NCBI GenBank assembly: GCA_903813345.2
Contig: CAIIXF020000003.1
Location: 4,060,109 to 4,124,108, forward strand
Length of the DNA: 64,000 bases
Direction of reading: 5' to 3'
From: Owenia fusiformis
Lineage: Eukaryota; Annelida; Polychaeta; Sabellida; Oweniidae
Positions 1 through 11,405 of the stretch are shown here, one piece after another (the first letter of the stretch is position 1; each line of letters starts with the position of its first letter). The translations under genes and the position numbers were made by a program. The notes below the pieces were generated by a model. The model was not told where the DNA came from, did not search any database, and saw only the letters and a list, made by a program, of their open reading frames with translations.

Positions 1-220
1 ACTCAGAATTCCTTCCGCGGGTATTTGCTCTTATATTTCATTGATTTTGGAATATTTTGACAAAATAATTATTGATGAACATATAAGAACATATATTTTA
101 TAAGTTGTGTGAAAAACAAGTACATCTGTGACAAAAAGGGGGACTATCTTCCCCAAATTTTGGGGATTTCAATAATCTGCCCGCCGCAGTGTCTATACCG
201 AGACACTGCATAGGAGTTCG
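1..220 (-). repeat. Half copy of a foldback MITE, cut by the window edge
   Basis: The reverse complement of this stretch matches 42140-42361, the left half of a 424-bp terminal-inverted-repeat element. Both share the terminal hairpin region (CCGCCGCAGTG... followed by the GGAGTTCG end) and an internal GGAATTCTGAGT. The rest of this copy presumably lies left of the window. Confidence 0.75.
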
Positions 221-282
221 ATGCTTTATAAATGGAAATGTTTGCCTAAAATTGCAAAATAACTTGATATGCAGAATATGAC

Positions 283-505
283 ATGACTCTACTATTCCTA
301 ACGCCTAGAAATGCATAAGATACTCTGTTTGTCCAATTGTATTGTTTATTTTATTTTTGAAAGTACCTTATTAACATCTAACGTCATCCAATATAAACCA
401 TTAATAAGAAACAGACAAATAAAAACAAATAACACAATCATTACTAATAAGCCAAATGGGTTGCTCATGAACACCCAATCGAAGGTATAGTAGACTGGAC
501 ATATC
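283..505 (+). repeat. Interspersed repeat, inverted copy at 53800-54013
   Basis: The stretch around AAATGCATAAGATA, CCAATTGTATTGTTTA, AAGTACCTTATTAA and AAGCCAAATGGGTTGCT recurs reverse-complemented at 53800-54013. There is no coding potential and the repeat class is unknown. Confidence 0.6.
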
Positions 506-1187
506 TTTGTATCGTGTTCATCGCATAACCGTTACCCCTGCCATTTTGAATGTTGACCAGACATAGTGCTGTACAATTAGTGTATTTTTAGGAAGTGGAT
601 TCATAATACTATAACTATGCTTAACCCATACTTTTAACTCTCAATACTAATACCAGATCGATGTAGTCTTATATGACATGTTGAATGTCAGATGATTTTG
701 GATGGTAGCTGCTCTTAAAATTTTAGAAAAACAATTAATTCACAAAAATACAGTTGAATAACATACTAGAAAACGTATCCACATATGACACGATGACACG
801 CAGTTTAAATAACAGTTAACTGTGTTTTTTGTTACATATCAATGTCAAAATAAGTAACATTTTCGAAGTGAAACTGACATGCTCCCCGTACGTTGATAGA
901 TTTACTGAAATGTATCGTGTATTGCATTCGAGTTTGCTTCACTGCGCCCACTATTATCTATCTTTGGCTATAGTGTTTCTTTGCAAACAATATTCTACAA
1001 ACTGCTTGATGAATCAATACTATGTCTGGTAGAACACTAACAATAAATGTAAAGTGTATTTTACGTTCAGAAATATGGAATTAAACCCACGTCCTCCATT
1101 TGCAACTTAGCTGTACCCTGTTTCCCTTTTAAATGTGGTCACGTGGTAGGGTAGTGTGAATATCTTCTCTACTAAATGAAATATCAC
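506..1187. other. Intergenic, nothing recognised
   Basis: AT-rich DNA with only short random open frames. I see no gene, RNA or clear repeat. Confidence 0.5.
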
Positions 1188-1843
1188 TTAAGACATTATT
1201 ACACCTCTGAGGAAATGGAATGTTAGAACTGTCAAAATTTTCATTTGAATGATTTTTTTAAACAAAGAAGTTGAGAAAAGCATCAGATTTCTCTTGATTA
1301 AGACTGAAGATTGCGCCTGTTTGTTCCAATGTCGGAATTTGACTATTAATTTTTCCAAGTAGTTTTTTAATAAGCAACCAGAATTTGTCATTAGCATGAT
1401 TCTCGCCGTTCAATGTGTCAACCTCTTCATTTGTAAAATTTGACTTGGTAGTTGTTATAAGATTTTTTACAACTTCCACTTGAGCCCTATAAGCCATATA
1501 ATGTTGCAAGAACAATTTTTGGGAATAGCAGGAGCAATTATCTCATTATATCAAGGTTTGTCATTAACTTTTACTTTTCTGAGTTTGCTTGGAATATGTA
1601 AAGTGAAAAATGCCATCATTGTATTTGTAAAAATTTCAGTCAGAATATTTACATCTTCAGCCTGATTAAAAATGCATTCCAGTCAATATCTGCTATGTCT
1701 TGATTTAGTGCTTCAGTGTTTGCAAGACAAAAAGTATACACCCAAAACAAATGTAATGACATAATATCAACCTGCCCTGGATTCGTGGACGTTTGTTGTA
1801 CAAACTTAAACCGAACCGATGGCAAAAAAGCACTTTGAATCAT
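1188..1843 (-). pseudogene. Degenerate LINE ORF2 fragment (endonuclease to RT linker)
   Basis: Translated in shifting minus-strand frames, this contains hallmarks of the linker between the endonuclease and reverse transcriptase of non-LTR retrotransposons. A DIADIDWNAFL-type segment is followed by IPSK...VNDKPWYN, then by FWLLIKKLLGK...IPTLE and KSDAFLNFFV. In intact LINEs the same order (IDW, then the basic DKPWF/Y segment, then W..K.L.G..., then F..FF) leads into the RT palm. Stops and frame changes interrupt it and no RT catalytic motif is visible, so it is dead. It lies downstream, on the same strand, of the ORF1-like remnant at 2420-2832, and both may come from one insertion. Confidence 0.6.
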
Positions 1844-2419
1844 GGGAATGAAGTACTTCCTTTAGTGAAAAACGGAACCAAGAAAAAACCGAATCTCGCA
1901 TAGATTGCCCGACTCAAACTTTTAGACGATATAGTTATAAGAGCTTGCTCACAAAGACATAAGTAATCATGGTCGCGTAACGGAAGTACAAACACTGTAG
2001 ATTTAGTCTACTTTCAATAAAATAGACATTTAGTAGAGATAAAGTAAGTAGGATTCGTGAAACTTATAGAATTAGTGAAGTATTTCATCATGTTCAACGG
2101 GAAAATGACGTCACTATTTGACATTACCTTGAACTTCCGGTGTAAACAAAAATATAATAGAAAAGTTTGCACGCTGATGAGTGTTTATAATTGGTGCAAC
2201 CAGTATTGTCAGTGAATGTAGGTATTTATCGGTTCGCTGATAATTGTGATGATATACTAATACACGTTTATGCAGCACATATTAAAGTTTTACATGTTTA
2301 TTATAAGTTGCATTGGCCCTACGAAGTTGGAGGAAATTATGAAAATATGCATTCCTCGACAGTTCACAGTATACAGTATGTAGGCCTATTTTCTAAGATA
2401 CGACTTGAAAAGTAGCTGG

Positions 2420-2832
2420 CCTCAAGAGAGGTGTGGTCTCCTTACTGCTGGACGAAGCTAATGGCTTTGGTTCGGTGGATTTACCACCAGTGGCACCATT
2501 GCGAAAACGATCAGTCGTACTGAGGTATTTTTGGATAGGTCCTCCATCAATATTATCATTAACTGAAAATTGATGTTAAGTACCGCCTATCGAAATTGAA
2601 TAGATATTGCCGTGTGAGCTCCATGCTCGATCTATAGCAGGATGGTTTCTTAGCTAATACAATATGTCCCTGTTCATAGGGCTGAGGTCTTAATACACCA
2701 CGATGTTGGTGCCCTTCAATCGTGATTTGTTGTGGACGAGCCAATCTTTAACAGGGCGAAATTTGAACTTGGCTATAATTGGGCGGGGTTTATCGTTTCT
2801 CCTTGCCCCAACACGGTGTAATTATTAAAGAA
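2420..2832 (-). pseudogene. Degenerate L1-type ORF1p C-terminal domain
   Basis: The minus-strand frame reads HRVGARRNDKPRPIIAKF, then KDWLVHNKSRLKGTN, then DLSPMNRDIL and NHPAIDRAWSSHGNIY, with several in-frame stops. This order (HR.G, RPII..F, the K..L.G..., DLS...R, then W...G.I) is typical of the RNA-binding and C-terminal domains of L1-like ORF1 proteins. It is the likely ORF1 of the LINE whose ORF2 remnant lies at 1188-1843; the roughly 580 bp between is shorter than an endonuclease domain, so material has been lost. Non-functional. Confidence 0.6.
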
Positions 2833-5141
2833 CATGTTCCAATAAAAATATAATTTGTGGGAGAGTATTCACTTTCATTATTGCCATAATCATGATGAAT
2901 TCCATTTTGTATTAAATTATCTAACATGTTTGTAAATTATCATGTTTTTATTTTAGGTTATTTCTTTAAATAATACATGAAAAGTACAAAATAAGAACTT
3001 TCTTTGAATGTGTATATTTGCCTATTTTGAAAACCCAAGGCAATGGCTATGTATGGAACAGTTGCCTATCCTTCTTTTGAAAGCCCATGCACCACCACTA
3101 TAAGTACTTGAAATTGAAACTTGTGAATTGCAGACCGTTATGGGGCTTTGAATCAAGGTAGCACTCACAAATTCTTCTACCGAATGACGGATAAACCAAC
3201 TCTTTATGACAAAGTGGAAAATGGGCCTTAAACTTTTAGTTTTAGGGGCCCGATTTCTCAGACTTGAAAATTCTTTCTCCTAATTTGCATGACTACCTCC
3301 CTTCTCATGCTGCCATTTACAATATTTCTTGTGAAGGTTTTTGTACTGAGTTAACCTATTCCATTTTAACACGTTGACTAGCCTTGTTTTTTTTCAAATC
3401 TTGAAATCGTTTATTTGTAGACATGACAAACCACATTGACATGCTCGGTTCGTGATGGACTAAATTATCCGTCGCCGGCAAGTGAAATCGGTTTCAATAG
3501 TTTAAGTTTCAAAAAATTATGACAACTTTTGTCATTTTTTCACTGTTTTGCGAATGTAAACAAAGGATGTTTGGACCCTAAGGCTTTTCCATTATTCCAT
3601 CTACAGAGATGTATTTGGTGTCTAAAGAAGTAGAATCAATTCAACAGTATCGCCGTGTGAATTTACTGTGAAACATATTCTCAATTCTTGTATGACAAGG
3701 TCACCATTTTTCATAAAATGGTATGATTTATTTAAAAGATATACTGTATAACATGTATTAAATCCAGATGCTTTATTTTCCGAATTGGATTAAAATTGTT
3801 ATTGCCGAATAAAAGTTTGCCGACCTGACACCCCTAAATGTAAAGCCAAATAAAATATTGCTAAGTTGACACCCCTAATATAATTTTGATTTACAACTGA
3901 ATGTTAATCACCTTCATTTGACTGACTCAGAAAACCTGACATCCTGACATTATGAGTGACAATTTGAGTGATTTATTCACATAATACCTGCATTCGATAG
4001 ACTCAGGAAAATTAATACCAGGATTAAAAACTTTTAATATAGGGATTTCCAAAGCACTTGGATACAATTAGATCTTTTGATATTTTAACTCTTTAACATG
4101 ACAATCCTTTAATATTTTATAGATTTTACTGCATGCATTCTAACTGCAACATTTTTATTATTAACTTTTTATTGTAATTTTATTCTTGGGAATAAAGCTT
4201 TGATTTTATCATTGATACTCGTTCGAAAATTACCCTATTACAGTAAATTGACGCACGCTAGACAACTACCATATTATCGCCCACTAAGATCGATCTTCAA
4301 TTACTTAATTATATTTCCGAATTTTATGTTGCCGTTTCTGTTTTACATTCGGCAATCGGCAACTTTATATCAACGGCAATATTTCATGTTATACAGTAGA
4401 CCTAGATATATAGATTAGAGGTGTATTCGACGATATTACTCCTGCTCTGAGGTCTATATTACGATTCGAACATGAAAACTCACCAAAATGTTTCGAATAT
4501 TCATTATGGTCCGACATTACTACGGCCTGCCGTTATGACGTCACATATTACTCGTATAAGTAGCAGGGGCATTGATAGCGAGTATATCCCGGGTGAAATG
4601 TTGACTTTGTTCATAGTTTATAGAAGGCGTGAATACAGTCATGTTTGAATCTGTATTAATGTAAACAAAACAACCAATACGAAATGATATAAACAGTACC
4701 GTGCCATATGTAAGGTTAAGATTGTCTCATCAACATAATATTAATGATTTGTATGATTGATTGATACCCTTTGCATTCGTTTGACTTCACTTAAAAAAGA
4801 GCTTCGTCTTAGTTTAACCGTAGTTTAACTAGACTCTGCACGCAGGGTAATTGATTGATTGCCACGACTTAAGTCTTTTATACTATTAAACAGACTCAAA
4901 ATCCTTATCACAAACGTTTAAATAGACAAAGAGTCACCATTTAATCTACACATATAATGCAGGTGCGTGAAACACGTCAAATGATTTTTACATTTGACTG
5001 TCCCTTGACATGAATACTAAGCTTACTCTTGAAGTGTATTGCATCATTCCTCTAAACTATGAATCATAGTTGGCACCAAATGCTTATAAACTTGGATAAA
5101 TATAATCTTCTCGGGGCATTTTAGACGCATCTCATTTTCAG
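2833..5141. other. Intergenic or intronic DNA upstream of the death-domain exon
   Basis: AT-rich, without recognisable coding exons. If the exon at 5142 belongs to a plus-strand gene, its upstream exons should lie here or left of the window, but I could not identify any. TGACGTCA-like sites occur near 2107 and 4538; their significance is unknown. Confidence 0.4.
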
Positions 5142-5410
5142 ATACTCTAGATGATGTATTGCTGAATATAATTGGGGAAAAGATTGGGGAAGATTTTCAA
5201 ACCCTTGCAATTAATCTTGGGCTAAGGGACGAAATCGATAACATAAAAGCAAGTGATCCACATGTGGCTAGAAATTGGGGATTCCAGTTGCTAAAGTTAT
5301 GGCAGCAGAGAACGGAGGTTCTTCACCAAAAGGAGGCTCTTGCAAAGACACTTAGAGATATCAAAAGAGTTGATCTCGCGAGAGAAGTCGAGGCCTACAC
5401 ACCTCCTTAA
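5142..5410 (+). CDS. Death-domain protein, 3'-terminal coding exon (partial gene)
   Basis: An open frame begins straight after a good splice acceptor (CTCATTTTCAG at 5131-5141) and ends at a stop after about 89 codons. The peptide fits a death-superfamily fold: an opening helix (LDDVLLNIIGEKIGEDFQTL), the LAINLGL...EIDNIK segment, then a WGFQLLKLWQQR helix and a closing LRDIKRVDLAREVE helix. This matches the usual order of helices 1 to 6, with the conserved W on the fourth or fifth helix and D/L near the end. Such domains mediate homotypic assembly of cytosolic apoptosis or innate-immune signalling complexes (FADD, CRADD, MyD88, UNC5-type). The domain sits at the extreme C-terminus. Upstream exons and an initiator codon were not found, so the parent family is unknown. 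Codons 5-6 of the exon encode DD, which could mimic a start context only if ATG at 5151 were used out of frame. Confidence 0.7.
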
Positions 5411-5449
5411 ACGATGAAAACGGTAATACATGAACATAATACGTATATA

Positions 5450-6001
5450 GAGATTATCCTATATGAGGTTCAGGATATTGGGATTATCCCGAGGCCAATA
5501 TAATATATCTGCCCGAGGGCCGTAGGTCCCGAGGGTAGATATATTATATTGGCCAAGGGATAATCAAAATATCCTGAACCGACTATAGGATGATCTGTTT
5601 ATCCCATACCAATCACATTTTCAATTGGCCACAGTTCAGAAACTTTGCAACCAACTGTGGAATTATTTTTAAATATTCATGTCCAGTTTTGTATTCTTGT
5701 CGGATTTTCGTGTTCAAATCTTTGATTATTAACGGGGCATACTGCCCCTTCCCTACATTAAAGCATCAAACAGATCGCGATTGTCTGCGTTTTTCTCCAT
5801 TGTCGTTTACAATATGCGAGCGTTACAAACAAAGAACCAATACGACGGGAACAGCGATTATGACGTAGCGGGCAGATATACTATATCTGCCCGCTAGGAG
5901 CGGGACGTAAAGCTATATCTGCCCGCTGATGAAAATATAAGTTTTTACAAACCGGCTTTATGTACCTGTAACACGTCCAAGTATGGGATAAATCTATTTA
6001 T
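5450..6001. repeat. Foldback element with a long 5' hairpin
   Basis: Positions 5450-5599 form an almost perfect hairpin: AGATTATCCTATAT...GGTTCAGGATATT pairs with AATATCCTGAACC...ATAGGATGATCT, around a CCCGAGGGCC loop region. A second set of inverted GCGGGCAGATATA motifs lies at 5866-5926, and a GTATGGGATAAATCT end at about 5990-6001 mirrors ATCTGTTTATCCCATAC at 5591. It resembles the hairpins at 10535-10705. No protein is encoded. Confidence 0.6.
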
Positions 6002-6029
6002 TCTACGTCTGTTTGAGGTCACACCAAAT

Positions 6030-6599
6030 CACTGTGGAGTAACTCCTCAAACTAGGTACGGAAACGGATCCGTTTTCGTAACAAAATGTTGCAGCCTTGA
6101 AGGTGGGATTTTTCTTTTTTCATAATTTTACGAGTTGTAGGCAAAATATCATCGTGGTAAGCCACGCCCTCTCAATCTCTATCCTTCTGGAGAGCATCTG
6201 CGATGCAACAGAGAGATATGCTATCTACGAGAATGGCATATTCACAACTTGTTTGACACAAACATCTGTCAGTATTAAAAGTTTATGGAAATCTAATAAT
6301 ACGAAAACTGATAGTGATCAAAATAATTTCTCACTATTATTACGTAAGGAGAGCAGTTAAAAGTGCAGATGTAAACAGTTTTAACGTTCCTTTTTCGAAA
6401 CAAAGGTGAAGAAGTTCAACGACGATTTGGTTGTCTCGTGAATTATTCGTTCACAAACGTTTGGATTTTTTTAAACATATGATAATGACACACGTTTTTG
6501 CCAAAAAGATCGTGAAGATTCTGCCTTCAACTCAAGAAATCGTTGAAAAATTAAAATCGTACTTTCGTAGCTGCGACGAAGTCACTCCACTCCACAGTG
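6030..6599. repeat. TIR element, family also at 35310-35748
   Basis: It starts CACTGTGGAGT and ends ACTCCACAGTG. Interior blocks (CGTAACAAAATGT, a GATTCTGCCTTCAAC stretch and an AAACATATGATA stretch) match the foldback at 35310-35748. Non-coding. Confidence 0.55.
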
Positions 6600-7010
6600 A
6601 GTATCACGAGGTACTAACTTCGACCGTAAATTTGAATTTTTGAATTACCAAATGATTGAAAATCAAGGATTGCAAGTCTCATACTGCACCGTTTTTCAAA
6701 CTTGTTCAATTCAAATAAACAAAATGTCTTTCTGTTGGTACATTATTCTGTTATACAGAGTCCCCACTTCCAGCAGCATTTTGGTCCCCAGTTGTGAGAA
6801 GGGCTTCTAACAGCTGGGGACCAAAACGCTGGTAAAACGAGGGACTCTACAATTAAACAATGCACCGTCAGAAGTGCTTTGCTTTGAATGGATCAAGTTT
6901 GAAGAAAAACGCTGCAGTATGAGGCTCGCAATCCTTGATTTTCAAACATCTGGTAATTCAAAAATTAAAATTAACGGTCGAAGTTAATACCGCGTGGAGT
7001 ATAAGCTGTG
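6600..7010. repeat. Palindrome with a nested ~95-bp hairpin
   Basis: The arm at 6600-6710 (AACTTCGACCG..., AATTTTTGAATTACC, ATCAAGGATTGCAAG, CAAACTTG) is repeated inverted at about 6890-7010. Near the centre, 6758-6853 is a separate hairpin whose arms run from AGAGTCCC through TTTTGGTCCCCAG back to CTGGGGACCAAAA and GGGACTCT. That looks like a small MITE inside a larger foldback. Confidence 0.6.
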
Positions 7011-7449
7011 ACGAGTATAGACATAACTTAAGTATATTTCATATTGTTTCGTTAAAAACATTTTGTTCAATAGTTTAACGATTTATGTTCTAGCTCCCTC
7101 GTTTACTAGGAAGAGGAAATGTGATTTGTCCCCTTAAATTCGTACCATGTAGAACATATATTTCAAGACCATCGACAACAGGCTTGAAGATGAAGAGTGA
7201 AGAGTGCGTGTGTGTTTCGTTCACGCACCACGGACACATGACTGTGAAACAAATTGAGAAAATATGATATTTTGGATGTAATGTCTTTCAACGGGATATT
7301 GAGAGTTGGGTGGAGCAGATATAAATGGTGAAATGTATCATTACCCTGTACTTCGATATGCGAATGACATCGCATACACGCACGCTTACACGCATATTTA
7401 CACGCACACATACAACCAACATTCACATCAACAATAGCTTAACTGTTAT

Positions 7450-7680
7450 TTCTAGGTCACATTTCCCCCAATTCATCAGCCGGCACCCTGCCGATTTAGT
7501 ATTTTGTTCAAAATTGAAGGTCAGATCTTAAATTTGAGGTCAGATGTGTTCTCCTGAGAACTTGTACATGATTTTAAAAAAAGGTTTGGTCAATTTGAAG
7601 CAAGCTGAAATCAGCTTTGAACAAAATACTGCAATCGGCCTGGCGCCGGCCGATGAATCGGAGCAAAGATGACCTATGCA
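7450..7680. repeat. PIF/Harbinger-like MITE (diverged)
   Basis: It has terminal AGGTCACATTT and AGATGACCT plus the internal inverted pair TATTTTGTTCAAA / TTTGAACAAAATA and GCCGGC cores. The same modules occur in the MITEs at 39703-39835 and 59465-59615. The ends are diverged and the target duplication is unclear. Confidence 0.5.
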
Positions 7681-8530
7681 TCATACAAGCTATGTTATGC
7701 AGTCATGCATGATAAAAATGCACACATAGTACAACATGATATATGATCCTGGAAATCATTACAGAGTAACCATCTTATTACGACTGGTTAAACTTTTAAG
7801 AAAAACGTTAATACGTGATTGAACTTGTATATCAGTTATAGACAACTCAGTTATTGACAATTGAAATGGATGGTTACCATTATATAAAAATAGGTTCATC
7901 TTGTTCATTTCGGGGATATCTTTTTAAATATTTAAATTGATGCGATGACGACATATGGAAATATATTTTTCATCGTGAACCCAGTGATTGCAATTCTGGT
8001 ACGGAGATTATGTTTACCAGTGATAACAATGCTAACGAATTCGAAAAATGACGTGAACGGCTTGAATAAGGATTAAAACAGTGTTGCTGATGAAATTTAA
8101 ATAGGCGTAATGCTTTGCTCTAACTGCTAAATGTATTAAGATATTACGTTGAATTAAGATTAAAGTATATTTTGTTTTTTAAGTCTGCAGATCAGCTTAT
8201 AAATCGTTTTTGAAGACAGTTCGGAAATCATGTTTACAACTGTTCTGAATCTTGCTTCTACCCATCTGGTCTTTGATTCGTGTTTTATTAGATATGGAAA
8301 CATAAGACTTGTCAATATTTGAGCTTCTTTCACCCCAAAAGCAGTCGCACAATGTATTGAGTGCAGAGCTTAAATTCTTTAACCGGGTCCGTAGCCAGCT
8401 TTTCAGGATGTTTAACATTTTACTTCTTTGGCCCAAAATAAATAAAGTACCCAAAGGTTTGGGGACCTGAATTATTTATAGTTCAGTGGATTATTCCCAA
8501 ACTTGTACAATATTATATAATATTATGTAA

Positions 8531-8767
8531 ATAAAGGAACAGATTTAACATGGCAAGAGATTTTGGACAGCTGTATTTTTGGTCACGGGTATTTCCCGAC
8601 CATACAATGAACATTTTATGTTAAAACAATATCTTGACTTCAACGAAAGTGCATAAAATAATAAAACCTCATTTGGATTCTTCCGATTAGCCATGGATTG
8701 GAAACCCACCTCCTCACAAAAATACAGCTGTCCAAAATCTCTTGCTATGTTAAATCTGGTCCTTTAT
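8531..8767. repeat. Foldback MITE
   Basis: The arm ATAAAGGAACAGATTTAACA...GCAAGAGATTTTGGACAGCTGTATTTTTG is repeated inverted at the other end, finishing TGGTCCTTTAT. Arms are about 55 bp and the element 237 bp. The TGGCAAG.GATTTTGGACAG motif recurs at 32399-33146, so the two are probably related. Confidence 0.75.
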
Positions 8768-10036
8768 CGAACCAAACTTGTTGGTTTTGTTGAGGTGTGC
8801 AACAAAGCTTTGGTAACCACATGCAAGTGATAACATAAATTAACTCTTATTGAACATATTCTATTAGAGCATTTATGTTTGAATCTAGCTTGATGTTAAA
8901 GTTTTATAATAGGTAAAAAAATCAGTCAGGCTGTTTTCTGCTGACACACATGTTCTTATTGATGCCATACTAGGAAGTCAGGCAGATGTTCTCCAACAAT
9001 TGGATGATGACACATTTTGTAATTTTTTACTAATTATTGCAAATAAGCTGCAATTTGTGCAGCACTATTTCGTGTAAATATTATTCTTACATTATCATGT
9101 TTATTCTGTATTGTATAAAATAACTGTATTGTAATTATATTATGTTTGTTGCTCCGATTAATTTTCGGGAATAAAAGAAACAATGAACAATAATATTCGA
9201 ATTTGATTCCTCCACTTGATCGACTTTATAATTGCATTGTCAATTCACGATATTTTCTCACAAAAGTTCCAACAAAAAACTCAGTGCGTTTAAATCGATC
9301 CAATTTCTGGCTAGAGAAGAACAGATAAAGAAGATATAATGGATGCTATTTGATATAACATTGTAGTTAACCTGTAATTAATTTTGAAAAAGATCCTAAC
9401 AAATTATGCAACAGAGAACGGCCGTGCATAACACTGGAAAAGTACGTACACTCCCAAAAATAGGTTTGTCAACTACTAGAGAAGTACACTCCCAAAATAA
9501 GTTTGTCAACTGGATTTTTTTATTTAATAGTCTGATAACTTTTGGATTTTAATTTTTTCTTTAATTACAATATATAATAGGACTGAAATTTATGACCGAT
9601 GATTATTTCAAACTACTAGACAAGGGGATTGATTCTACTGCCAAATGTATGGAGGGGAGGGTTTTTTGTGACTATATGGTAAACAACTTTATCTGAGCAA
9701 CTTGCAACTTTACCCCCCCCCCCCCCCTCTACAACTAGTGATAGTCCTGATATTTTATGCAAGGTTATGTAAAAATGAATAAATGTAATCTTTTTTATAT
9801 TCTTGACCCAGCTTATATATGCTAATAATTATAACGATTGATGTTGTCCAACCCCTATGTATCCGAGAAAACCAAAACGGGTAAGTAACTTTTAACAATA
9901 CATTATGCATACATGAGTTATTTTATGTTGGGCACTTCTTCAAAATTGTAAAGTATTAGCATCAACCCTTAAGTAAGTTTTATTGTAACAACACTGTAGT
10001 ACACGTAGCAATTATTAAAATAGAAATATGCGTAGT
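8768..10036. other. Intergenic, simple repeats only
   Basis: No gene recognised. The stretch contains a 15-base C run at 9713-9727 and the short duplication listed at 9446-9511. Confidence 0.5.
9446..9511 (+). repeat. Short tandem duplication (~29 bp)
   Basis: GTACACTCCCAAAA...GTTTGTCAACT occurs at 9446-9474 and again at 9484-9511, separated by nine bases. Confidence 0.75.
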
Positions 10037-11405
10037 CTCACACCGGAATAGCCTGACAACGGTGATGCCAGATACCGTTGTCACAAATGGCGGACATAAC
10101 CGTCGCTTCAACTCTTTAATCACTTGGTCCTCGTTTCATGGGGCTTTATCGTCGCTAATTCTGTGCTTGTGTTAAGCTCGTGTGATGATGCATTATATGA
10201 AATCACAATTTCTATCAAATGGGGTCGTGAATTGCTATAATATAGCGTCTTCGATATCGTCAATGACAACGGAATCTGAATTTGAAATACTTTACGAAGA
10301 CAATGGCCTATGGTATGATGTGACAACGGACTGATGGATGTATTGCATTGGAACATAGGAAAATGACAACGGTAAATAGACCTTTACCGTTGTCTTTACA
10401 CAAATCAATGTCAATTTAATATTACCGTTGTCACCTCGATTTTACATCACATTTGACCCACACCTGTCATTTATACAGTATCCGTTGTCCTGTGTCATAT
10501 TCCGATCGGTATAATTAAAGCCTTCATTTCGATGGTAGAACATTATACAAATAGTGACTGCCATTGAGGGCAATAGTGTAAATTATTTCCCCGAGGGAAT
10601 ATCCAGCCTGCAGCTTCGGGAATAGTACATTGTAGAGGATATTCCCAAGGGGAAATCATTTACACTATTGCTCGAAATTAGGCAGTCACTATTTGTTTTA
10701 TTATATACCTTATTCTGACTCTTGTCCCGTTTCCTCTGCGAAGGCCAAAAAGGCTTAGAAAGCCCCCTCCCCGGGTCCATTGTTAGCATTATAAGCTGTG
10801 ACGTCATCAGATGCTCAACAGAAATGTTTGCCTCTGAGACTCTCACCTGACAAATTCAATCGCGTTTAACACGCGGAATAGATTATCATAACACTTGAAA
10901 TTACACAGACGTATTGAGATTAGGGAACTTTATACACGTTGCTCATATTGTATCGTTCTCACACGTCTGTCATGGTGAACGGAGTTGATTTGTGTTTGTG
11001 CTCATCCTCCATTTTAATGTTTTTCGTCTGCGCAGTGATGATGCGCAGACGTTTCCAAGGGTAATAGAAGTTGCAATCGTGACGTCAGCGGGCAATAGTT
11101 CAAATGTATATTCCCGCTGACGTCACGTTTGAGGGAATATAACTTTCCGAGGGAAATAGTAAATCTATTTCGGAACACGTGACTAGGTATTGACCAATCA
11201 GGATTAGTGTTACATATTGGGTATATAATGAATTTAATTATATGATCAGTAGAAAACACTTTGAATGATTGCAGTACCAAAGGAATTTAAACTAATCGCA
11301 TTATTAAACATACAGTACATAAAAATCTCATTGAAGCCACGGTTATGTCCGCCATTTGTGACAACAGTATCTGACTTTACCGTTGCCAGGCTATCCCGGT
11401 GTGAG
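10037..11405. mobile_element. 1.37-kb non-coding TIR transposon with subterminal motif array
   Basis: The ends are inverted repeats of about 75 bp: CTCACACCGGAATAGCC... at the left and GGCTATCCCGGTGTGAG at the right. Both arms carry CCGTTGTCACAAATGGCGGACATAACCG or its near complement. The octamer GACAACGG (either strand) occurs eight times within 10055-10489, as expected for transposase-binding subterminal repeats. A second foldback (10535-10705 with GAGGGAA motifs near 11080-11160) sits inside. No transposase frame is visible, so it is non-autonomous. The flanks show no convincing target duplication, so the superfamily is unassigned. Confidence 0.7.
10535..10705. repeat. Nested hairpin inside the 10-kb TIR element
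   Basis: AAATAGTGACTGCC at 10547 pairs with GGCAGTCACTATTT near 10690. Inner arms GCAATAGTGTAAAT / ATTTACACTATTGC and TTCCCCGAGGGAATATCC / GGATATTCCCAAGGGGAA follow. The plan resembles the hairpin at 5450-5599. Confidence 0.65.

Noticed and set aside
9713-9727. C runs (also 20078, 28116, 46966, 54963, 57268)
   Set aside because: Simple homopolymers, possibly length-variable or assembly-uncertain; no evidence of function.
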